Assembly: GCA_905233915.1 (NCBI GenBank)
Contig: CAJOFM010000003.1
Coordinates: forward strand, 1-64,000
Direction: 5' to 3'
Source: an uncultured Muribaculaceae bacterium
GTDB lineage: Bacteria > Bacteroidota > Bacteroidia > Bacteroidales > Muribaculaceae
Length of the DNA: 64,000 nt
In this document: piece by piece, positions 10,803 to 19,400 of the stretch
Layout of the letters: the number at the start of each line of letters is the position of its first letter
Position numbering within the stretch: the first letter of the stretch is position 1
The notes under the pieces: model-generated
What the model saw: the letters and a program-made list of their open reading frames with translations, nothing else
Databases searched by the model: none
Told to the model about the DNA's origin: nothing
Translations under genes and position numbers: made by a program

Positions 10803-11881
10803 TTCAGATGGTAAATCTTTTTGATGTGCTGTAAATCATATTCCATCATGATGCGCACCAGTTCCTCGAATGAGGTCTTGCGGGGATTCCAGCCCAGCAC
10901 GTTCTTGGCCTTGGTGGGGTCGCCCAACAACTGGTCCACCTCGGCTGGACGGAAATACTTGGGATCGACCTCGACCAGAACCTTGCCGGTCGCCTTGTCG
11001 ATGCCTTTCTCGTCAACGCCTTCGCCCTGCCATTCAAGTTCGATTCCGGCATGATGGAAGGCTAGGGTGCAGAACTCCCTCACCGTGTGGTATTCGCCCG
11101 TGGCGATGACGAAGTCGTCCGGCTCGGGCTGTTGCAGAATGAGCCACATGCACTCCACATAGTCGCGGGCATAACCCCAGTCGCGCAGGGCATTCAGGTT
11201 ACCCAGGTACAGTTTATCCTGCAAGCCATGAACGATGCGCGCGGCAGCAACGGTAATTTTGCGTGTCACAAAGGTCTCGCCACGGCGCTCGCTCTCGTGG
11301 TTGAACAGGATGCCGTTGGCGCAGAACATGCCGTAACTCTCGCGGTAATTCTTCATGATCCAGAACGAGTACAGCTTGGCGCAACCATAGGGGCTGCGGG
11401 GGTAGAATGGCGTGGTCTCGCTTTGCGGCACTTCCTGTACCTTGCCATAGAGCTCGCTGGTGCTAGCCTGGTAAATCCTGGTGCACTTTTCAAGCCCTGC
11501 GATGCGCACAGCCTCGATGAGGCGCAGTGTGCCCACGGCATCGGTCTCGGCAGTATATTCCGGCACGTCAAATGATACCTTCACGTGGCTCTGTGCAGCC
11601 AAATTGTATATCTCGTCGGGCTTGATTTTCTCGATGATGCGGATGAGCGAACTGCTGTCGGTCATGTCGCCGTAATGCAGGTTGATGAGGCGGCGCTGCT
11701 TCATGTCGCGCACCCACTCGTCGAGGTACAAGTGTTCGATGCGGCCCGTGTTGAAACTGCTGCTACGGCGCAGGATGCCATGCACTTCATAGCCTTTCTC
11801 CAGCAGGAATTCCGCCAGATAGGACCCGTCCTGGCCCGTGATGCCCGTGATGAGGGCGACTTTCTGCTTGTTCTCGTTCAT
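10799..11881 (-). CDS. gmd: GDP-mannose 4,6-dehydratase
   Basis: Gmd converts GDP-D-mannose to GDP-4-keto-6-deoxy-D-mannose, the first committed step to GDP-fucose. The 360-residue protein shows [21 protein letters not shown] (NADP-binding loop), [27 protein letters not shown] (Tyr/Lys of the triad) and [15 protein letters not shown], all specific to Gmd. It is followed by fcl with a four-base overlap. GDP-fucose made here would go to surface glycans or O-glycosylated proteins; no glycosyltransferase for it is adjacent. Confidence 0.96.
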   Translation of the reverse strand: MNENKQKVALITGITGQDGSYLAEFLLEKGYEVHGILRRSSSFNTGRIEHLYLDEWVRDMKQRRLINLHYGDMTDSSSLIRIIEKIKPDEIYNLAAQSHVKVSFDVPEYTAETDAVGTLRLIEAVRIAGLEKCTRIYQASTSELYGKVQEVPQSETTPFYPRSPYGCAKLYSFWIMKNYRESYGMFCANGILFNHESERRGETFVTRKITVAAARIVHGLQDKLYLGNLNALRDWGYARDYVECMWLILQQPEPDDFVIATGEYHTVREFCTLAFHHAGIELEWQGEGVDEKGIDKATGKVLVEVDPKYFRPAEVDQLLGDPTKAKNVLGWNPRKTSFEELVRIMMEYDLQHIKKIYHLK

Positions 11882-11933
11882 AGTTCTATTAAGTTTTTAG
11901 TCCCTGGTTTCTAGTCCTTAGTTGGTTTCCTCC

Positions 11934-11966
11934 TCCTAAAGCCTGACACCTAAAGCCTAATGCCTT
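11934..11966. repeat. Degenerate 7-bp repeat array after the upxY stop codon
   Basis: CCTAAAGCCTGACACCTAAAG and the following CCTAATGCC form a loose array with period about seven. It ends at the stop codon of the upxY-like gene (11968-11970). It belongs with the clearer arrays elsewhere in the window. Confidence 0.55.
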
Positions 11967-11967
11967 A

Positions 11968-12561
11968 TTATAATGCGTTATCTAATCTGTCTTGTTCGGG
12001 TTCGGTAATTTTCTCAATCATCGACGGGTGGATATAGGTGGTGGCGACGGCGACAAGGCCCTCAACATTGACAATCACGCGGCGGTCACCCTTGAAACGC
12101 ACAAACACGCCTTCGGCGCCCTCAAACATGCCGCCGATGATGCGCACCCGTTCTCCCTGGGCAAAATCGCCGGGGTTGGGATTGAGGTATATGAGCTTTT
12201 CCTCATAGGTGCCAGCTACCTTGATGAAGCTTTCCATCTCGCGCGTGGGCACTGTAATGGGCTTGCTGGTCCCGTCAGTCCCACGGCTCATGATGTAGCG
12301 GATGGGCAGGTCGGTCGTCATCTTGTACTCCTTCATGTCGCTGGGTGTGATGTGGATGAAGATGAGGTTGTGTACGCTAGGCACAAGACGCTTGACCATC
12401 ACACCGTTGCGCTCTTCACGCCGGTACTGCATGGGCACGAAATTGGTGATGCCGCGTGCGTCAAGGTCGGCTTTGACCTTGAGCTCGCGGTTGTAGGTCA
12501 CGCGGATGGCGAACCACACCTTCTTTTCGCGTCCTTTTTTAATGATTGTCCTTACTTCCAC
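11968..12561 (-). CDS. UpxY/NusG-like transcription antiterminator
   Basis: VWFAIRVTYNRELKVKADLDARGI is the NusG N-terminal (NGN) domain as found in UpxY/LoaP proteins, and the C-terminus holds a KOW-like segment (FAQGERVRIIGGMFEGAEGVFVRFKGDRRVIVNVE). Such proteins let RNA polymerase read through long polysaccharide operons. It precedes gmd and fcl. The open frame extends to 12618, but a TACCTTTG -7 box at 12574-12567 suggests transcription starts near 12560. A GTG at 12561 (about 197 residues) or one at 12519 is therefore more likely than the outer ATG. Confidence 0.82.
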   Translation of the reverse strand: MEVRTIIKKGREKKVWFAIRVTYNRELKVKADLDARGITNFVPMQYRREERNGVMVKRLVPSVHNLIFIHITPSDMKEYKMTTDLPIRYIMSRGTDGTSKPITVPTREMESFIKVAGTYEEKLIYLNPNPGDFAQGERVRIIGGMFEGAEGVFVRFKGDRRVIVNVEGLVAVATTYIHPSMIEKITEPEQDRLDNAL

Positions 12562-12701
12562 GAGCACAAAGGTAGTGCAAAAATCCGAAAAGGAGAATAC
12601 TTTGACACTCATTCTCATAGAAAGGCCACAGGTAGCGTTTTTTCATCTCAAGTGTACCATTCGGCGTGTTTCTCCGTTATTAATATAAAAAGGCATATTT
12701 T

Positions 12702-13262
12702 ATGGCAAAGGAAATCAAAAAATGGACTACGCTAGAGAGCCGCTACATCATCCAGCGGCCATGGCTCACAGCCCGTGTGGATAAGGTGCAGTTGCCCGAC
12801 GGGCGCATCAACCCCGAGCATTATGTGCTGGAATATCCCGAGTGGGTCAACATCATCGCCATTACCCGCGAGGGCGAGTTCGTCATGGTCAGGCAATACC
12901 GCCATGCCATGGACGTGGTGCTCGATGAACTGTGTGCCGGTGTGGTGGAGCAGGGTGAGGCTCCCTTGCAGGCTGCACAACGGGAACTTCTCGAGGAAAC
13001 GGGTTACGGCGGTGGCACCTGGCGTGAAATCATGACTGTGGGGCAGAATCCGAGCATCTGCGACAATATCACCCACTGTTTCCTGGCCGAAGGCGTGGAA
13101 CGTGTTAGCGATCAGCATCTCGATGCCAGTGAGGACATTGCCGTGCTGCTCTTGTCACGTGCTGAGGTTGAGGCGATGCTGCGCGAGAATCGCCAGTTGC
13201 AGGCCCTCATGGCGGCCCCGCTGTGGCGCTACATCGCAGAACATCCTGATTCAATCTCCTGA
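12702..13262 (+). CDS. Nudix hydrolase, ADP-ribose pyrophosphatase type
   Basis: A perfect Nudix box (GX5EX7REUXEEXGU) lies at residues 80-102: GVVEQGE, then REL and EETGY. The surrounding fold (NIIAITREGEFVMVRQYRHAMDVVLDELCAG) is typical of the NudF/ADP-ribose pyrophosphatase group, which hydrolyses ADP-ribose and related nucleotide sugars with Mg2+. The 186-residue length is normal. It is the only plus-strand gene between minus-strand blocks and is probably monocistronic. The substrate is not certain. Confidence 0.9.
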   Translation: MAKEIKKWTTLESRYIIQRPWLTARVDKVQLPDGRINPEHYVLEYPEWVNIIAITREGEFVMVRQYRHAMDVVLDELCAGVVEQGEAPLQAAQRELLEETGYGGGTWREIMTVGQNPSICDNITHCFLAEGVERVSDQHLDASEDIAVLLLSRAEVEAMLRENRQLQALMAAPLWRYIAEHPDSIS

Positions 13263-13278
13263 TGTTCAGGAGATTGAA

Positions 13279-13394
13279 GTTTAGAGTTTAGGGTTTAGAG
13301 TTTAGGGTTTAGAGTTTAGGGTTTAGAGAAGAACACTCCTAACTTCTAACTCCTAACTTCTAACTCCTAACTTCTAACTTCTAACTCCTAACTA
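13279..13394. repeat. Two facing arrays of 7-bp repeats
   Basis: GTTTAGA and GTTTAGG alternate about seven times (13279-13328). After a spacer of about nine bases, CTCCTAA and CTTCTAA alternate about eight times (13337-13394). The two arrays are roughly inverted to each other, so they can fold together. The second one runs into the stop codon of the porin gene (13392-13394). There is no gene between them. Confidence 0.85.
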
Positions 13395-14486
13395 AAGTTC
13401 ATATCCCAGCCTCAACGAGGCCACTAGCGCATTTTTGAGTCCTAAGTAAACTCCTGGGTTGATGATCCATTGCAGGTCGGGTGATGCATAAAAGTGGTCA
13501 TTAATCTGGTAAAGGTAATTCAACTCAAGGGCAGTTTCCCATTTGTATCCGTCAATATGTACTGTAGCTAAGCCTGCACTCATAGCGTCGGCTCCGTTCC
13601 TGTTAAACAGGGACGTCAGTGTCGCCCCGCAGGTGATGCTGGCATTTGCGACATCTTCGCAGGCTCGGGGTGCATAGCCACCAGTGACAAAGGCATTAAT
13701 GGCCCGGTTGCCCTGCATCTGAAATGATTTCTCGCATGATGCGTAGTAGCCGTTGTTCTCAAATCCCGTGTGATAGAAGGCCCCAAGCTTGAGCAACAAA
13801 GCGTCATTGGGATTGACGGCCGCCTCGGTGACCATCACATAACCGTTGCTGCTGCTTAACTTGTGCTTCAGGTTAAATTTGTTGCCGTCACCTAACGCGA
13901 TGTAGGCGCCGTTAAAAATGCCGGCCTGCCATTTGAGCGTGTTGCTGACTTTCCACTCTGCAGTGATGCCCAAGTCATTATTGGGCATTGTGGGAATGTT
14001 GCCAGCTGAGAGCAACACCTGATTCCCGCCGAAGGATGTGTTCAACATGTTGCTTGATGCGTCACAAGTTGAATAGCTATCATTGGCATCCTGCAAACCC
14101 ACCTTGACAGTAACCTTATTGAAGGTATGGCTATACCATGCCTTGTTTAAGAAGAAGTAGCTCCCTGCCTCGATGTTGTCAAAGACTTGCCAGTCACCTA
14201 CCAGAAAGGCCGATGGCTCGTCGCCGTGTGTCGTTGCCAGGGTTAAGTTGAATTGACCGTTCTTCCACGGATTGATTTCCACGCCAGCCTCTGCATAGCC
14301 CAGGAATAGCGCACCGGTCTTGATGCCTCCGCGGGTGTTGACAACTAGGTCGGCAGTGTAATTGACAATGGGGACGAAGGTTCGGACCGAGTCCTGGGCA
14401 TGGCAAAAAAGACTGCTGTTGGCGACAATAAACGTTAGGATTATTGTAGTAAGCAATGCGCTTTGTTTATTCATGTGATGTGTCAT
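13392..14486 (-). CDS. Carbohydrate porin-like outer membrane protein (OprB-like)
   Basis: A signal peptide (about residues 5-30, ending FCHAQD) is followed by a chain rich in alternating beta strands that ends in an aromatic-leucine pattern (LVASLRLGYEL), as in outer-membrane barrels. Stretches such as YTADLVVNTRGGIKTGALFLGYAEAGVEIN and FLNKAWYSHTF resemble OprB carbohydrate-selective porins, though 364 residues is short. It would be a diffusion channel in the outer membrane. ATG at residue 5 (MNKQS) may be the true start. A TAACTTTG -7 box lies at 14532-14525 on the minus strand. Confidence 0.75.
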   Translation of the reverse strand: MTHHMNKQSALLTTIILTFIVANSSLFCHAQDSVRTFVPIVNYTADLVVNTRGGIKTGALFLGYAEAGVEINPWKNGQFNLTLATTHGDEPSAFLVGDWQVFDNIEAGSYFFLNKAWYSHTFNKVTVKVGLQDANDSYSTCDASSNMLNTSFGGNQVLLSAGNIPTMPNNDLGITAEWKVSNTLKWQAGIFNGAYIALGDGNKFNLKHKLSSSNGYVMVTEAAVNPNDALLLKLGAFYHTGFENNGYYASCEKSFQMQGNRAINAFVTGGYAPRACEDVANASITCGATLTSLFNRNGADAMSAGLATVHIDGYKWETALELNYLYQINDHFYASPDLQWIINPGVYLGLKNALVASLRLGYEL

Positions 14487-14601
14487 TAATAGGATTGTAA
14501 GTGTTATTGACTTGATTTCGGCTGCAAAGTTATCATTATTTTTGAGTATGTGGCATCACATGATTGGGTGAAAAACCATCAAAATATCATCATTATTAGG
14601 T

Positions 14602-14641
14602 ATAAAACAGCGTGTGCACCATCATTAGACGGCGCACACGC
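14602..14641 (-). terminator. Terminator of the flavodoxin gene
   Basis: GCGTGTGC at 14610-14617 pairs with GCACACGC at 14634-14641. On the minus strand the stem is followed by TGTTTTAT. It lies about 60 bases after the flavodoxin stop codon. Confidence 0.7.
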
Positions 14642-14698
14642 ATGGTATAAAGTATGGTTTTGGCAATGTATGACAATAGTCTGAAATAGTTGTTTCAG

Positions 14699-15529
14699 TT
14701 ATCTCACCACCTTGGTAAAGACAGGTTTTGCGTCCTTCTCAACAGTCACATAGACTTTGATTTCACTGGCAGGAGGTACGTCGGCCTTCTTTTCACGTGG
14801 CAGGTCTTGGGCTGTGAACAGATACTCGGTGCCTTCGGGAATGGCGCGGGATGCCACGGTTGTAGCCTTGGCGTTGAGCATTGGATAGCCGTCAACAGCA
14901 GCATCAAAGATAGCGGTCTCGTCGGCGTTGACGGGGTGCTGCTCGGGAAAGTCCTCAGGCAGAACAAAAGCACCATCAATAAAACCGCCTACCGTCAGGA
15001 ACTGCTCAACTTCCTTGGGTACGGCGTCGATACGAGCTGCGCGCACGCCGTAACCAGGAAGAATCTCGGCATTGGGCTGTTTCTCGGCAAGATCTTTCAC
15101 GCTTGATTCCAGTCCGCCGCTGCCGAAGGTGCAGAACGGTACCACCTTCTTGCCGCTCAGGTCCACCTTGTCCAGCAACGAGGCCATGGGAGGGGCAAAG
15201 GTGCCGAACCAGATAGGATAGCCAATGAAGATCACATCATAATCGGCAATGTTTGATTTCAGAGGCTGAATCTCGGGTGTGATGCCTTTTTCGCGGTCAG
15301 CTTTGCAACGCTCAATCGTTGCCTGGAACGCCGTGTCATAGGGCTCTACAAGGGTGACCTCCTCGATGTCGGCAGAAAGGCGGTTGGCGATTTCTGTAGC
15401 AACAGCCTTAGTGTTTGACGTTTGGGAATAATACAGCACGAGTACCTTGGGCGCGTCTTTCTTCTGGCTGCAAGAGGTGACAACCAACATGGCGAATGCT
15501 GCTAGCAGCATTAATTTCAAAATTCTCAT
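14699..15529 (-). CDS. Lipoprotein flavodoxin
   Basis: The N-terminus (MRILKLMLLAAFAMLVVTSC) is a lipoprotein signal with the acylated cysteine in VTSC. Then comes a flavodoxin fold: VLVLYYSQTSNTKAVATEIA binds the FMN phosphate, and YDVIFIGYPIWFGTFAPPM matches the flavodoxin tryptophan loop. About 80 extra residues follow the domain. It would carry electrons on the periplasmic side or act as an FMN-dependent quinone reductase; the partner is unknown. The start at 15529 is chosen because the longer frame only adds antisense-like residues overlapping radC. Confidence 0.88.
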   Translation of the reverse strand: MRILKLMLLAAFAMLVVTSCSQKKDAPKVLVLYYSQTSNTKAVATEIANRLSADIEEVTLVEPYDTAFQATIERCKADREKGITPEIQPLKSNIADYDVIFIGYPIWFGTFAPPMASLLDKVDLSGKKVVPFCTFGSGGLESSVKDLAEKQPNAEILPGYGVRAARIDAVPKEVEQFLTVGGFIDGAFVLPEDFPEQHPVNADETAIFDAAVDGYPMLNAKATTVASRAIPEGTEYLFTAQDLPREKKADVPPASEIKVYVTVEKDAKPVFTKVVR

Positions 15530-15567
15530 AGTGATAATATTTTTAATGTTGTTATAGAATCTGGTTA

Positions 15568-16296
15568 TTACAGCAGGCGGCCGTGGTCGGCGTAGCTGTA
15601 GTAGCGGCCGCCGCGGCACACGATGATGTGGTCCACTAGCTGGATGTCCATCACCTTGCAGGCCTGATGGACACGTTCAGTCAGGCGGTCGTCTTGGATG
15701 CTTGGGGTGGGGTTATCGCTGGGATGGTTGTGCGCCAGGATGATGCCCGAAGCCAGCCGCTCGATGGCGGGTCGCAGTATCATCTTGATGTCGGCGACAG
15801 TCATCGCCGTGCCACCGCTGCTGATGCGCACGCACTCCTCGACCTGCTTGGCGTGATTGAGCAGCACCACCATGATTTCCTCATGGTCCAAGTGCTCCAT
15901 GCGCGGGCGCAGATATTGATAAGCATCGTCGCTGCTCGTGATCTTGAAGCGTTCCTGAAATTCCTCCTGCTGGTAACGGCGTGCAAGTTCCAGGGCGGCA
16001 AGAATCTCGATGGCCTTGACCTCACCGATGCCGTGATAGTTCTTCACCAGGTTGTTGATGCCCTTGCGGGCGATGAGATAGAGTTTGCCGTCATTGTCGC
16101 GCAAGATGCGCTGGCACAGGTCCACGACCGACTCGCCAGGTGTGCCCACTCTCAGCAGGATGGCCAGCAGTTCGGCGGTCGATAGGCTGCCGAAACCATG
16201 CTTCTTAGCCTTCTCGCGGGGACGGTCCTCCTCGGGCACCGTCTCCTTGATGTTCCGTGTCCCCGTTAGGTTTTTATTTTCTTTCTCCTCCATCAT
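15568..16296 (-). CDS. radC: RadC family JAMM-domain protein
   Basis: The N-terminal part (FGSLSTAELLAILLRVGTPGESVVDLCQRIL) is the helix-hairpin-helix region of RadC. The C-terminal JAMM metalloprotease-like motif HNHPSDNPTPS is complete with its upstream glutamate region. Despite the name, no direct repair role has been proven for the family; members often accompany mobile elements. The 242-residue length is full size. Confidence 0.93.
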   Translation of the reverse strand: MMEEKENKNLTGTRNIKETVPEEDRPREKAKKHGFGSLSTAELLAILLRVGTPGESVVDLCQRILRDNDGKLYLIARKGINNLVKNYHGIGEVKAIEILAALELARRYQQEEFQERFKITSSDDAYQYLRPRMEHLDHEEIMVVLLNHAKQVEECVRISSGGTAMTVADIKMILRPAIERLASGIILAHNHPSDNPTPSIQDDRLTERVHQACKVMDIQLVDHIIVCRGGRYYSYADHGRLL

Positions 16297-16311
16297 AACC
16301 CCCTAAAACCT

Positions 16312-16350
16312 AAAGCCTAAAACCTAAAGCCTAAAACCTAAAACCTATTT
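16312..16350. repeat. Array of 7-bp repeats, CCTAAAA/CCTAAAG
   Basis: Six near-identical heptamers in a row (CCTAAAA and CCTAAAG alternating, then CCTAAAA, CCTATTT) fill the gap between the GT2 stop codon (16345-16347, itself inside the last unit) and the radC start. Confidence 0.85.
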
Positions 16351-17340
16351 CCCCTTACGCATGGCCACTTCCTCCTCAATGTCACGTCCGTGTTTGAGCA
16401 GGATTTTCCAGAAGTAGGCTTTCACGAAGCCCCAGCCGTAGCTGCACAGCTGCGTGAAGCTTGTGGCGACAGCGAGCGTGGCAATCTTTAGGCTGCGCGT
16501 CTGAATCAAGGCGGCTATCCATAACATTGCCGCATAAACCAGGATGGGCAGGATGAACCACCATTTCCACAACGAGAGCAGTAACAACAGCACGCAGCCG
16601 ATGAGGAACACGGCGGGCAGGCAGTGCACAAGCTTGAGGCTGTCGGGGTAGAGCAGTTTCAAGGTGATGCGCGACATGCCGAAGACGTAGGTCTGCCTTG
16701 CGAACTTGCTGATGCTGGTGCGGCGCTTGTGATAGACAAACGCGGGACGTATCAAGCGGATGTTAAAGCCCGCTTGGCGCACGCGCGTACTCATGTCGAT
16801 GTCCTCGCTGAACATCTCGCGGAAACCGCCCACCTTTTCCCACACCTCGCGGGAGTAGCCCATGTTGAACGAGCGGGGCACAAACTTTTCCATCTGCACC
16901 TTGCCGCCACGGATGCCACCCGTGGTCAGCAGCGACGTCATCGAGAAAGAGATGGCCTTTTGCACGTCTGTAAAATCGTCGCTTGCAGCGTCGGGACCGC
17001 CAAAGCACGGTACGTAGTTGTTGGCCAACTCGCGCCCCAACGTCTTGAAGTAGTCAGGCGGGATGACGCAGTCGCTGTCAAAGAACACGAAGTATTGGCC
17101 CGTGGCATGCTCCAACCCGTAGTTGCGAGCAATGGAGCGCCCCTCGTTGGCTTTATAGAAGTAGCGCAGGTCCAGCTCCTTGTTGTAGCGCAGCGCGATG
17201 TCTTCGCAGCGCTCCGTCGAGCCGTCCTCCACCAGAATGATCTCAAAATCCTTGTCGGTCTGACAGGTGAGGCTTTTCAACAGGTCCTCCACCTCGTCCC
17301 GCCGGTTATACACCGGCACTATCACTGAAAAATAAGGCAT
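16345..17340 (-). CDS. Family 2 glycosyltransferase with C-terminal membrane segments
   Basis: The GT-A domain starts FSVIVPVYNRRDEVEDLLKSL, binds the nucleotide sugar through QYFVFFDSDCVIPPDY (DxD at the SDC/DSD site) and has the acceptor-side motif EDIDMSTRVRQAGFNIRLI (ED). Two or three hydrophobic segments follow (about 240-285), so the enzyme acts at the inner face of the cytoplasmic membrane. It probably extends a surface polysaccharide; donor and acceptor are unknown. A TAATTTTG -7 box lies upstream at 17375-17368. Confidence 0.88.
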   Translation of the reverse strand: MPYFSVIVPVYNRRDEVEDLLKSLTCQTDKDFEIILVEDGSTERCEDIALRYNKELDLRYFYKANEGRSIARNYGLEHATGQYFVFFDSDCVIPPDYFKTLGRELANNYVPCFGGPDAASDDFTDVQKAISFSMTSLLTTGGIRGGKVQMEKFVPRSFNMGYSREVWEKVGGFREMFSEDIDMSTRVRQAGFNIRLIRPAFVYHKRRTSISKFARQTYVFGMSRITLKLLYPDSLKLVHCLPAVFLIGCVLLLLLSLWKWWFILPILVYAAMLWIAALIQTRSLKIATLAVATSFTQLCSYGWGFVKAYFWKILLKHGRDIEEEVAMRKGK

Positions 17341-17409
17341 ATCAATTCCAGAATAAGTTTCAATCTACAAAATTACAAAAAAAGATAATACCTGTCCTTG
17401 TGAAAGGGA

Positions 17410-17685
17410 TTATTTCTCGCCGTAGTGGGAATGCATGGCGAGGATATGGACAATGATGCGGTTATCGTCAACAGAGTAGATGAGGCGATGCTCGCGGTTG
17501 ATGCGTCGTGACCACATGCCAGTTAGGGAATGGCGCAAAGCCTCGGGCTTGCCGATGCCCGTGTAGGGATGTTGGGCAATATCGGCAAGCAAGAGCTTAA
17601 TGCGGTTCACAATTTTCAAATTACCGCTCTTGACGAAAGCATTATAATGGTCGATCGCCGTTTGGGTAAGTACTATTTGGTACAT
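17410..17685 (-). CDS. yoeB: Txe/YoeB family toxin
   Basis: This 91-residue protein is the mRNA interferase of a type II toxin-antitoxin pair. It shows GKPEALRHSLTGMWSRRINREHRLIYSV and the C-terminal HSHYGEK, carrying the Glu, Arg and His positions used by YoeB to cut mRNA on the ribosome. Its start overlaps the antitoxin gene by 13 bases, the usual arrangement. Confidence 0.94.
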   Translation of the reverse strand: MYQIVLTQTAIDHYNAFVKSGNLKIVNRIKLLLADIAQHPYTGIGKPEALRHSLTGMWSRRINREHRLIYSVDDNRIIVHILAMHSHYGEK

Positions 17686-17963
17686 GTGACGCGGTCAAGT
17701 AATTGGTCAATGGTTTCTCCATCTTGCTGGGCGGTCACACGGCCATACGCAATGTCATCCTCGGCAGCCACAAGCGACCGTAGCAGTTGTGGCCGCTGGA
17801 GCACGAACTCCGTTTCCATGATGGCATTGTAATCCTCGAGGCTGATGACCACAACGCTCTCGGCGCCAGGACGGCTCACAATCAGCGGTTCATTGTCCGC
17901 TGCGACGGCGTCAAGATAACTTTTCAGGTTATTCCTCAAGTCAGTGTAATTGGTCGTTCTCAT
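17673..17963 (-). CDS. yefM: YefM/Phd family antitoxin
   Basis: The 96-residue protein starts RTTNYTDLRNNLKSYLDAVAAD and contains PLIVSRPGAESVVVISLEDYNAIMET, the Phd/YefM DNA-binding and dimer core. The acidic C-terminus would wrap around the toxin. The start at 17963 is chosen because the longer frame reads through the promoter and operator. It should repress its own promoter with YoeB as co-repressor. Confidence 0.94.
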   Translation of the reverse strand: MRTTNYTDLRNNLKSYLDAVAADNEPLIVSRPGAESVVVISLEDYNAIMETEFVLQRPQLLRSLVAAEDDIAYGRVTAQQDGETIDQLLDRVTCTK

Positions 17964-17985
17964 TTTCGTCTCAATTTTATCGCCA

Positions 17986-18017
17986 CAAAGATAAGTACTT
18001 TTTTCCGTACTTGCAAC
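17986..18017 (-). promoter_or_regulatory. Promoter of the toxin-antitoxin operon with palindromic operator
   Basis: On the minus strand, GTTG at 18017-18014, 20 bases, then TATCTTTG at 17993-17986 form a Bacteroidetes-type promoter. The spacer contains the inverted repeat AAGTAC-N8-GTACTT (17993-18012), whose GTAC cores resemble known YefM operators. The antitoxin starts 23 bases downstream. Confidence 0.7.
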
Positions 18018-18033
18018 TGATTGTTGATAAAAG

Positions 18034-19380
18034 TTATGCTTTGCTTTGGAGTTTGAAGCGTTGCATGATGATGACAGCGACGAGGAAGGCAGCGAAGTCG
18101 CTGGCGGGTAGGGAAGCCCACACACCGTCAAGGCCCCATAACGAGGAGAACAGTAGCAGCGTGGGCAGCAAGAACAGCAACTGACGCGAGAGCGACATGA
18201 AGATGCTGATGCGCACCTTGCCGATGGTCTGGAAGAAGTTGGTGACTACCGCCTGGTAGCCGATAACGGGGAAGACGAGCATGTTGATGCGGATACCGCG
18301 AATCGAGATGGCGATGAGCCCTTCATCGTCGGTAAATAGGCGTGTGCATGGCTCAGGCAGCAGTTCGCCAATCACCCAGCCGACGGTCATCGCAATGACC
18401 GATGCGGTGATGGTGAGACGCAACACCTGCTTGACTCGGTCCATGTTGCGTGCACCATAATTATAGCCGGCAATGGGCTGAAAACCTTGACAGATACCCA
18501 TGATGACCATAAAGAAGATGAATCCTAATCGGTTAGCGATGCTGTAGGCGCCTACGGCGAGGTCTCCGCCATAGGTCATCAGGGCATTATTCATGAAGAT
18601 GGCCACCACGCAGCCCGTGAGCTGCATGGAAAACGGCGAGATGCCGATGCTCACGATGTCCTTGATGATATTGCGTGCGGGCTTGAGGAAACGCCACTCG
18701 AGGTGCAACAGTTCACGCTGGCGGGAGAATTGCCATAACTGCCAGCACAGGACGATGACCTGAGCCAGAATAGTCGCAATGGCTGCTCCCTTGATGCCCA
18801 TGTGCAGGGGCCAGATAAAGATGGGGTCGAGGATGGTGTTAAGCACCACCGTGACGATGGTGGCAATCATCGCCGCCCGGGGCTTGCTGGCCGACCGCAA
18901 TGCAGCATTCAGGCCGAGATATAGATGGGTGATGACGTTGCCCACCAGCAGGATGAACATGTACTCGTGGGCATGGGGCAGCGTCTGGTCGCTGGCGCCG
19001 AAGAACCGCAGGATGGGATCAAGGAAGATGATGGACACGATACCCACCAGCAGTCCGGTGATGATGTTCAAGGCAACCATGTTGCCCAGCACGTTGTTTG
19101 CCTTATCATACTGGCGTTGACCCAGACGCAGCGACATCAGGGTGGAGCCACCGACACCCACCGCGGCGCCAAAAGCCGCGCCGATGTTCATTAACGGGAA
19201 GGAGATGCCCAATGCAGCCAAAGCCATCGGACCCACGCCGTGGCCGATGAAGATGCTGTCCACCATGTTGTAGAGCGACGACGCCGTCATCGCAATCACA
19301 CCAGGCAATGCATATTGCCACAACAGCCTGCCCACAGGCTGTGTGCCAAGTGCCAATGTCGCTTCCTTGTTGTCTCTCAT
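18034..19380 (-). CDS. MATE family efflux transporter
   Basis: A 448-residue integral membrane protein with about twelve hydrophobic segments in two similar halves. Family stretches are PVGRLLWQYALPGVIAMTASSLYNMVDSIFIGHGVG at the N-terminus and FQPIAGYNYGARNMDRVKQVLRL in the second half. It would export drugs or organic cations against Na+ or H+; the substrate cannot be inferred. It lies 51 bases after the ATPase-TOPRIM gene, with a perfect palindrome in between. Confidence 0.92.
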   Translation of the reverse strand: MRDNKEATLALGTQPVGRLLWQYALPGVIAMTASSLYNMVDSIFIGHGVGPMALAALGISFPLMNIGAAFGAAVGVGGSTLMSLRLGQRQYDKANNVLGNMVALNIITGLLVGIVSIIFLDPILRFFGASDQTLPHAHEYMFILLVGNVITHLYLGLNAALRSASKPRAAMIATIVTVVLNTILDPIFIWPLHMGIKGAAIATILAQVIVLCWQLWQFSRQRELLHLEWRFLKPARNIIKDIVSIGISPFSMQLTGCVVAIFMNNALMTYGGDLAVGAYSIANRLGFIFFMVIMGICQGFQPIAGYNYGARNMDRVKQVLRLTITASVIAMTVGWVIGELLPEPCTRLFTDDEGLIAISIRGIRINMLVFPVIGYQAVVTNFFQTIGKVRISIFMSLSRQLLFLLPTLLLFSSLWGLDGVWASLPASDFAAFLVAVIIMQRFKLQSKA

Positions 19381-19400
19381 GAGTTGAAAAGGTTTATTGT

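Noticed and set aside
12562-12618. N-terminal extension of the UpxY-like protein from the outer ATG
   Set aside because: A -7 box lies inside it, and the sequence before VWFAIRV does not resemble the family, so translation probably starts downstream.
13279-13394. Possible CRISPR array
   Set aside because: The repeats are seven bases long and contiguous, with no unique spacers of constant length and no cas genes nearby.
15530-15619. 30-residue extension of the flavodoxin protein
   Set aside because: It lies over the end of radC, is Arg/Pro-rich without a signal sequence, and the lipoprotein signal starts exactly at the internal ATG.
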